DNA from: Burkholderiales bacterium
GTDB lineage: Bacteria > Pseudomonadota > Gammaproteobacteria > Burkholderiales > Usitatibacteraceae
DNA: 10,580 bases
Assembly (NCBI GenBank): GCA_017880705.1
Contig: JADGRS010000071.1
Location: forward strand, 1 to 10,580
Direction: 5' to 3'
Shown here: piece after piece, positions 6,116-10,580 of the stretch
Numbering within the stretch: the first letter of the stretch is position 1
How the letters are laid out: each line of letters begins with the position of its first letter
Position numbers and translations under genes: made by a program
Notes under the pieces: generated by a model
Told to the model about the DNA's origin: nothing
Seen by the model: the letters and a program-made list of their open reading frames with translations, nothing else
The model's database searches: none

Positions 6116-7399
6116 TTGCCTAGCGTTCCCGGCCAGTCGGCCCTCAATCCGGGAGTGGCGCGCCGCGAGGTGTGGGCGTGGGCGATGTACGACTTCGCCA
6201 ACTCGGGATACACGACGGTGGTCCTCACCGCCGTCTTCAACGCGTACTTCGTCGCGGTGGTGGCGGCGAACGCCGAGTGGGCGACGTTCGCGTGGACCGC
6301 GGCGCTCTCCGTGTCCTACGCGATGGTGATGGTGATCGGTCCGCTCCTCGGCGCGTGGGCCGATGCGCACGCGGCGAAGAAGCAGGTTCTCGCCTATTCG
6401 ACGGCGATCTGCATCGCGGGCACGGTCGCGCTCGCGTGGACCGGCCCCGGCGCGGTCGCCTGGGCGGTCGTGTTCATCATCGTGTCCAACGTCGCGTATT
6501 CGATGGGCGAGAACATCGTCGCCGCGTTCCTGCCGGAAATCGCGCGGCCCGAGGCGCTCGGCAAGGTGTCGGGATGGGGATGGAGCCTCGGCTACTTCGG
6601 CGGCATCCTCGCGCTCGCCATTTCGCTCGCGTGGGTGATGACCGCGGAGTCGCGCGGCTCGACCTCATCGGCGGCGGTGCCCGGCACGATGATCATCACG
6701 GCGGCGGTTTTCGCGCTGGCCGCGCTGCCGACCTTCCTGTGGCTCAAGGAACGCGCGCTCCCCGCGACGGTGCCCGGGGCGCGCGCGGCGCTGGCGCGAC
6801 TGATGGAGACCGCGCGATCGGCGGGGCGCTATCGCGATCTCCTCCTCGTATTTCTCTGCGGGGTCTTCTACCAGGCCGGCGTGGCGACCGTCATCGCGCT
6901 CGCCGCGATCTACGCCGAGCAGGTGATGGGCTTCAAGACGCAGGACACGATCCTCCTCGTGCTCGTCGTGAACGTGACCGCGGCGATCGGCGCTTTCGGT
7001 TTCGGCTATGCGCAGGATCGCGTGGGCAAGGTCGTGGCGCTGCGGCTCACGATCGTCGGATGGGTCGCGATGACGGTGGTCGCGTTCTTCTCGCGCACGC
7101 CGGCGACGTTCTGGGTGGCGGCGAATCTCGCGGGGCTGTGCATGGGATCGAGTCAGTCCGCGGGGCGCGCGCTCGTCGCCTTTCTCTCGCCCGAGGGACG
7201 CAGCGCGGAATTCTTCGGACTGTGGGGCGTGGCGGTCCGGCTCGCGGCGATCCTGGGCCCGCTCACCTATGGCGTCGTCACGTGGGTCACCGGCGGCAAC
7301 CATCGCCTGGCGATCCTCCTCACCGGCGGCTTCTTCATCGCCGCCCTGATCGTGCTCGCCTTCGTGAACGAACGCCGCGGCCGCGCCCAGGTCGCGTAG
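6116..7399 (+). CDS. MFS transporter, UMF1/Atg22-like group
   Basis: A 427-residue inner-membrane protein with about 11-12 hydrophobic segments, the usual length for the major facilitator superfamily. The N-terminal signature 'VWAWAMYDFANSGYTT' (about residues 18-33) is the hallmark of the UMF1 group, related to the yeast vacuolar effluxer Atg22. The loop 'GAWADAHAAKK' after the second segment corresponds to MFS motif A, and 'SMGENIVAAFLPEI' resembles the conserved 'NAFLPEL'-type block of this group. Substrates of bacterial UMF1 proteins are largely unknown; amino acids are suggested by the yeast relative. The start is TTG with a good ribosome site 5 bases upstream. The final base of the TAG stop is the first base of the palindrome at 7399-7478. 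It may share a transcript with the S41 gene. Confidence 0.88.
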   Translation: MPSVPGQSALNPGVARREVWAWAMYDFANSGYTTVVLTAVFNAYFVAVVAANAEWATFAWTAALSVSYAMVMVIGPLLGAWADAHAAKKQVLAYSTAICIAGTVALAWTGPGAVAWAVVFIIVSNVAYSMGENIVAAFLPEIARPEALGKVSGWGWSLGYFGGILALAISLAWVMTAESRGSTSSAAVPGTMIITAAVFALAALPTFLWLKERALPATVPGARAALARLMETARSAGRYRDLLLVFLCGVFYQAGVATVIALAAIYAEQVMGFKTQDTILLVLVVNVTAAIGAFGFGYAQDRVGKVVALRLTIVGWVAMTVVAFFSRTPATFWVAANLAGLCMGSSQSAGRALVAFLSPEGRSAEFFGLWGVAVRLAAILGPLTYGVVTWVTGGNHRLAILLTGGFFIAALIVLAFVNERRGRAQVA

Positions 7400-7478
7400 A
7401 AATTGGTGTCAGGTACGCATTTCGGCCGTGAGCGCGGGCGAGCCCGCGCTTCCGAAATGCGTACCTGACACCAATTTC
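7399..7478. repeat. Perfect long palindrome of two REP-like copies (D and E) between convergent genes
   Basis: Left arm 7399-7425 and right arm 7452-7478 are exact reverse complements over 27 bases, each carrying the core GTGTCAGGTACG in variant TTG…CATTTCGG. The 26-base middle contains a second, GC-rich hairpin: AGCGCGGGC at 7431-7439 faces GCCCGCGCT at 7442-7450, and the innermost bases must open to form a loop. The whole can fold into one long cruciform or RNA hairpin. It fills the whole gap between the MFS stop and the GDPD stop and overlaps both stop codons. It resembles the paired REP units (BIME-like) that RAYTs spread. It may also shield both mRNAs' 3' ends or slow transcription, but it lacks a T-tract for an intrinsic terminator. 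Confidence 0.9.
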
Positions 7479-8448
7479 ACTTCGGCACCAGTTTCTTGGC
7501 GATGTCGGGGCGATCGGTGATGAGGCCGTCGACGCCAAGCTCGATGAGGCGCGTCATGTCCGCGGGATCGTTGACGGTACACACGCCGACCTTGAGGCCC
7601 AGCGCATGGGCCTCGGCGATCCGGGCCTGGTCGACGTCGCGATGGAAGGGCGACCACACCGCGCCGCCCGCGGCCTTCACCATGCGCGGCACCGAGCCGT
7701 GGTCGCGCAACTGGAAGCCCGCGGTCCAGGGGGACGCGCCGCACTCGGAGGGCTTCACGTCGGGAGTGCCGGCCGCGGCGCCCGTGCAGATGTTGTCGAA
7801 GAATTTCTGCTGGGCCGTCAGGTACACCGTCGGAATCTCGCGCGCCGCGCGCTGCGCGATCCGCAGCGTTCGCCAATCGAACGACTGCAGCGTCGAGCGA
7901 TGCTCCATGCCGCCTTTGCGGATCTCGTCGATCACCGCGCGGGCGAAAGGCTCGGCGGCGAGGGAGTCGCCCGGCTCGAGCGGCGAGATCTTCGTCTCGA
8001 TGTTGAAGCGCGTCGAGCGGTTCCCGGCATCGCGCACCATCGCGAAGAGATCGGCGAGCCGCGGAATGCGCGTGCCGTCCACCGCGACCTGCTCGGGAAA
8101 GCTGCGCGCATACGCCGTGCCGGGCTTCAATCGCCCGACGTCGTAGCGCGACAGCTCCGCGAAGGTGACGTCGTGGATCGCCGGCCCGCGCGTCGTGAGC
8201 CACTCGCCGTCGGGTCCCCGCACGAAATCGGGATTCAGGCGCACCTCGTGGGAGATCACCACGACGCCGTCGCGCGTCACGCCCGTGTCGAGCTCGAGCG
8301 TGACGACGCCGATCTCGATCGCCTTCGCGAAAGCGGGAAGCGTGTTTTCCGGCGCCAGCCCGCGCGCGCCGCGGTGGCCCTGGAGATCGAATGGGGTCGC
8401 GCAACCCGCGAGGATGAGCGCCGCAGCAAGGCAGAGAAGTCGTCCCAT
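7477..8448 (-). CDS. Glycerophosphodiester phosphodiesterase lipoprotein
   Basis: A 323-residue GDPD-family enzyme that splits glycerophosphodiesters from phospholipid breakdown into glycerol-3-phosphate and an alcohol. A short signal with lipobox L-A-G-C16 indicates an outer- or inner-membrane lipoprotein facing the periplasm. Active-site features: H25-R26 in 'GHRGARGLAPENT', E52 and D54 in 'LELDTGVTRDG', H68 in 'ISHE', and E151/K153 in 'NIETKIS'; the TIM-barrel closes with 'GVCTVNDPADMTRLIELGVDGLITDRPD' spread over 288-315. A Cys-bearing insert lies at about 218-240, before the late barrel. ATG 8448 was chosen because the lipobox follows at the right distance; in-frame codons upstream give an implausible extension. 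The TGA stop lies in the right arm of the palindrome. It is convergent with the MFS gene and divergent from the 8541 gene. Periplasmic GDPDs such as GlpQ are the closest functional parallel. Confidence 0.92.
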   Translation of the reverse strand: MGRLLCLAAALILAGCATPFDLQGHRGARGLAPENTLPAFAKAIEIGVVTLELDTGVTRDGVVVISHEVRLNPDFVRGPDGEWLTTRGPAIHDVTFAELSRYDVGRLKPGTAYARSFPEQVAVDGTRIPRLADLFAMVRDAGNRSTRFNIETKISPLEPGDSLAAEPFARAVIDEIRKGGMEHRSTLQSFDWRTLRIAQRAAREIPTVYLTAQQKFFDNICTGAAAGTPDVKPSECGASPWTAGFQLRDHGSVPRMVKAAGGAVWSPFHRDVDQARIAEAHALGLKVGVCTVNDPADMTRLIELGVDGLITDRPDIAKKLVPK

Positions 8449-8508
8449 TCGCCCATTATTGCCCGGCGATGCGGTGGCCGTCGCCGGCCGCGAGGCACCC
8501 CACAAAGG

Positions 8509-8514
8509 TAGAAT
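8509..8514 (+). promoter_or_regulatory. Possible -10 box for the gene at 8541
   Basis: TAGAAT, 26 bases before the ATG, in the 92-base divergent gap. It has the same sequence and almost the same spacing as the box at 754-759. No clear -35 hexamer is visible. Confidence 0.35.
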
Positions 8515-8540
8515 CACGGACTCCAGCGTTCATCGAGCCC

Positions 8541-9455
8541 ATGAAACCGTCATTTCTCCTCGCGTCGGCCGCCTGCGCAGCGCTGCTCTGCGTCACGGCG
8601 AGCGCGCAGACGCTCTACGCGGTCAGCATGCGAACGTATGCCGATTCCAGCTACAAGGGCGTCGAGGGAAACCTGTACGTCGTGGACACGGAGTCCGCGG
8701 TCACCCACCTCGTGGCTTCCCTCACCGTCGCCGGCAAGACGCCGGTCGGCCTCGACGGGCTCGCCATCCACCCGAAGACCGGAGTCTTCTACGGCATCAC
8801 CGCCCCGACGTCGGGGATCGCTCCGCACTCGCTGGTGAAGATCGATTCCCAATCCGGGGCCGTCACGCCCATCGGCGACCTGGGCCATACGGGCAGCGAT
8901 ATCCAGTTCGACCTCGACGGCACGCTCTACATGTGGCTTCCCGGCACCTACCAGATGGCCACCGTGGACCTCGACTCGGGAGTGGCGACACCGCGCGGCC
9001 ACTCCTTCCAGCAAGGCGTGCTGAAAGGCGGGATCGCGTTGATCGGAGGAGGACGAGCGTTGGTGAGCGCGACCGGCGGCAAGGGGACGCTCGACGTCGT
9101 GGAGCTTGCCACCGGAACGATCGCCCCGGGGCCGACCCTCGTCGGGGCCGCCTTTCCCGACCTCATCAAGGGGCTCACGTATTCGCCCAGGGGAATCGTC
9201 TACGGGATCAACACCGACGGCGGCCTGCCTCCCCAGGCGAACCTCGTCAGCATCGACCCGCGAACCGGCAAGGTGACGACCATCGGGCCGCTCCCCAACG
9301 ACACCGAGGCGCTCTCATTCGGTCCCGAGCTCGCGGACTCGAAGGACATGACTGCGAAAATGCTCGAGTGGCGCTTCCCCGTCCTGGCGGGCCTCTTCGT
9401 GATCGCCATGATTGTCATCGTGGTGGCGATGAGATCGAAGGGCTCGAAGGGCTGA
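8541..9455 (+). CDS. Secreted, C-terminally anchored propeller-like protein of unknown function
   Basis: A 304-residue protein I do not recognise as a named family. It has a clear Sec signal peptide (residues 1-22, probable cleavage after A-S-A22). The body, about 24-265, has repeated short blocks of the type 'LYVVDTESAVTHLVASL', 'LVKIDSQSGAVTPIGDL', 'MATVDLDSGVATPRG' and 'LVSIDPRTGKVTTIGPL'. Each is separated from the next by a 'LDGLAIHPKTGVFYGIT'-like strand pair. This pattern suits a beta-propeller with about five blades. A hydrophobic helix at 280-297 followed by a basic tail (MRSKGSKG) would anchor it in the inner membrane with the body in the periplasm. No catalytic motif is seen; such folds usually bind ligands or partners. 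ATG 8541 places the signal peptide correctly. It lies 50 bases upstream of the J-like/protease gene in the same direction, so the two may be an operon. Confidence 0.8.
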   Translation: MKPSFLLASAACAALLCVTASAQTLYAVSMRTYADSSYKGVEGNLYVVDTESAVTHLVASLTVAGKTPVGLDGLAIHPKTGVFYGITAPTSGIAPHSLVKIDSQSGAVTPIGDLGHTGSDIQFDLDGTLYMWLPGTYQMATVDLDSGVATPRGHSFQQGVLKGGIALIGGGRALVSATGGKGTLDVVELATGTIAPGPTLVGAAFPDLIKGLTYSPRGIVYGINTDGGLPPQANLVSIDPRTGKVTTIGPLPNDTEALSFGPELADSKDMTAKMLEWRFPVLAGLFVIAMIVIVVAMRSKGSKG

Positions 9456-9505
9456 TCGACGGGCGCCGTTTGCATGGCGCCGCGCAAAGCCCGATGATTG
9501 CGCCC

Positions 9506-10513
9506 ATGGCTTCGCCGAAGAAGAACCTCTACGAGATCCTGGGCGTCGCGCGCGACGCGAACGCCCTCGACGTCGGTCTCGCCTTCCAGAAGCGCACCGC
9601 GGAGCTGCAGCGCGCGGTGCCCCAGGATCCAAGCGGGCAATCGCTGCTGCACCAGGCCCACGAGATCCTCGCGAATCCGCAACGCCGCGCCGCATACGAC
9701 GCCTCTCTCGTGACCGCAGCGGAGAAGGCCGCCGCCGCGGAGCAGTCCGAGCCCGACCTCGTCCTCGAGGACGGCGGCGAGGAAGCGGACCCGCGCAAGA
9801 AATACATGAAGCCCGCGATCGGCGTGGTCGTGGTGCTCGTCATCGCGATCTTCTTCGCGATGCGCTCCGGGCACGCGCCCGAGGCGCCGAAGCCCGAGCC
9901 CGTCGCCGAAGCGCCCAAGCCGCCTCCGCCGCCGCCACCCAAGCCCCTCGGCCCCGAGCAGATCCTCCCCGCCGCGCTGCAATCGGTGGGGCGCGTGATG
10001 AGCTACGAGATGTCGGGGCGCTCCACGCCCGTGGGCCTCGCGATCGCGCTCGAGCCCGGCGTGATGGTCACGACTTGCCACGGCATCTCCGGCGGCGCGC
10101 AGCTCGTGGTGAAGGTCGGCGCAGAATCGAATTCCGGGAGCCTCACGGTCACCGACGAGGTGCTCGACCTGTGCCGCGTCTCGGTGCCGGGACTCAACGC
10201 GCGCGCGATCACCCTCGCGGCCGACGACGCAAGGGCCGGCGACAAGATCTACGTGCTCGGCGCCAACGCGAAGGGAGATCTCGCGCTCACCATGGGCAGC
10301 GTGAACCGCGTGCAAAGCGCGGGCGAGGCCAAGGTGCTCGAGATCTCGGTGCCCATCGCTCCGGCCGGCAGCGGCGGCGCGGTATTCGACGAGTTCGGAC
10401 GCCTGGTGGGAATCGCGACGACGCCGCATTCGTACGGCGCGAACCTGAACATCGCGATCCCCGCTGCCGCGATCGCGCAGATGCGTTCGCGCGAGCGCCC
10501 TGCCGCGAAGTAG
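9506..10513 (+). CDS. Degenerate J-like domain fused to a membrane-anchored trypsin-like protease domain
   Basis: A 335-residue multidomain protein. Residues 7-65 look like a DnaJ J domain ('NLYEILGVARDAN' at the start, 'HEILANPQRRAAYD' at the end), but the HPD tripeptide needed to stimulate DnaK is absent; the loop reads 'LQRAVPQDPSG'. A charged linker follows, then one membrane span at about 103-119 preceded by K98, K99 and K102, implying N-terminus inside. Next is a proline-rich stretch (about 121-149), then a chymotrypsin-fold domain (about 152-330). Its apparent catalytic triad is H192 (TCHG), D221 (DLCRV) and S289 (GSGGAVFDEFGRLVGI). C191 and C223 each lie within two residues of a triad member and could form a disulfide. 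The protease part would lie in the periplasm. ATG 9506 gives the usual J-domain spacing; ATG 9494 would add four residues. The substrate is unknown. Confidence 0.8.
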   Translation: MASPKKNLYEILGVARDANALDVGLAFQKRTAELQRAVPQDPSGQSLLHQAHEILANPQRRAAYDASLVTAAEKAAAAEQSEPDLVLEDGGEEADPRKKYMKPAIGVVVVLVIAIFFAMRSGHAPEAPKPEPVAEAPKPPPPPPPKPLGPEQILPAALQSVGRVMSYEMSGRSTPVGLAIALEPGVMVTTCHGISGGAQLVVKVGAESNSGSLTVTDEVLDLCRVSVPGLNARAITLAADDARAGDKIYVLGANAKGDLALTMGSVNRVQSAGEAKVLEISVPIAPAGSGGAVFDEFGRLVGIATTPHSYGANLNIAIPAAAIAQMRSRERPAAK

Positions 10514-10524
10514 CGCGCGCGTCG

Positions 10525-10554
10525 GCAACATCCCGCAACATCCCGCAACACCCC
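10525..10554 (+). repeat. Three tandem 10-bp units
   Basis: Two exact copies of GCAACATCCC are followed by one variant, GCAACACCCC, starting 11 bases after the stop of the protease-fusion gene. The rest of 10514-10580 shows no gene. Whether the array is a regulatory feature of a gene beyond the window is unknown. Confidence 0.7.
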
Positions 10555-10580
10555 GGTGATCGGCCAGGCGTGGAAGGGGC

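Noticed and set aside
4712..6370. 552-codon open frame on the minus strand opposite the S41 gene
   Set aside because: Its product is rich in Arg, His and Asp/Glu with no recognisable motif, as expected from the complement of a GC-rich gene. The plus strand carries clear S41 and MFS motifs.
6172..7431. 419-codon plus-strand frame overlapping the MFS gene
   Set aside because: It is an Arg/Gly-rich low-complexity translation without membrane segments; the frame starting at 6116 has the full MFS pattern.
7399..7478. Palindrome considered as a plain bidirectional Rho-independent terminator
   Set aside because: There is no T-tract on either side, and the arms match the repeats flanking the RAYT gene, so a REP-derived origin explains it better. 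A termination role remains possible.
7409..8404. Second minus-strand frame across the GDPD gene, ending inside the palindrome
   Set aside because: It is a frame-shifted shadow of the GDPD gene, with no lipobox and no HRG or ExD motifs.
9462..9481. Hairpin GGCGCC-8-GGCGCC in the 50-base gap after the propeller-like gene
   Set aside because: The six-base stem is itself palindromic, has no T-tract, and is expected often by chance at this G+C content.
8165..9493. Long open frame upstream of and in frame with the J-like/protease gene
   Set aside because: It overlaps the GDPD gene in antisense and the propeller-like gene in another frame, and is Arg-rich. The J-like domain begins right after ATG 9506, marking the true start.

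Overview
The window looks like ordinary chromosome of a GC-rich betaproteobacterium. The evidence is the order birA, coaX, SPOR-domain gene in a tight overlapping cluster, strong G/C third-position codon use, GTG/TTG starts and 'TAGAAT'-type -10 boxes. Assignment below class level is not supported from the sequence alone.

Layout. At 1-745 (minus) is the N-terminal part of a CPA2-type cation/proton antiporter that runs off the left edge. Divergent from it, 787-4022 (plus) is a compact cluster: a HAD-family phosphatase, birA (biotin-protein ligase/repressor), coaX (type III pantothenate kinase) and a membrane-anchored SPOR-domain protein. Stops and starts overlap or lie within 2 bases, so this is very probably one transcript. 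BirA and CoaX serve cofactor use (biotinylation) and CoA synthesis.

At 4021-4744 a REP-associated tyrosine transposase (RAYT) gene on the minus strand is bracketed by near-perfect 25-bp inverted copies of a short repeat with core GTGTCAGGTACG. A further copy follows at 4745-4766. This unit sits directly against the SPOR-gene stop codon on one side. On the other it sits inside the signal-peptide region of an S41-type lipoprotein peptidase gene (4682-6097). Two repeat copies are translated as part of that lipoprotein's N-terminus. Next come an MFS transporter of the UMF1/Atg22-like group (6116-7399) and a convergent glycerophosphodiester phosphodiesterase lipoprotein (7477-8448, minus). Between those two lies a perfect palindrome with 27-bp arms made from the same repeat, touching both stop codons.

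The right end (8541-10513, plus) has two genes of unclear role that may act together at the cell envelope. One encodes a secreted, propeller-like protein with a C-terminal membrane anchor. The other encodes a protein with a degenerate J-like domain, one membrane span, a proline-rich linker and a trypsin-like protease domain with an apparently intact His-Asp-Ser triad.

The most notable material is the RAYT/repeat system, for its effect on host gene ends and one host gene's start, and the J-like/protease fusion. I see no CRISPR array, tRNA, rRNA, phage or toxin-antitoxin module. No gap between genes exceeds 100 bases.
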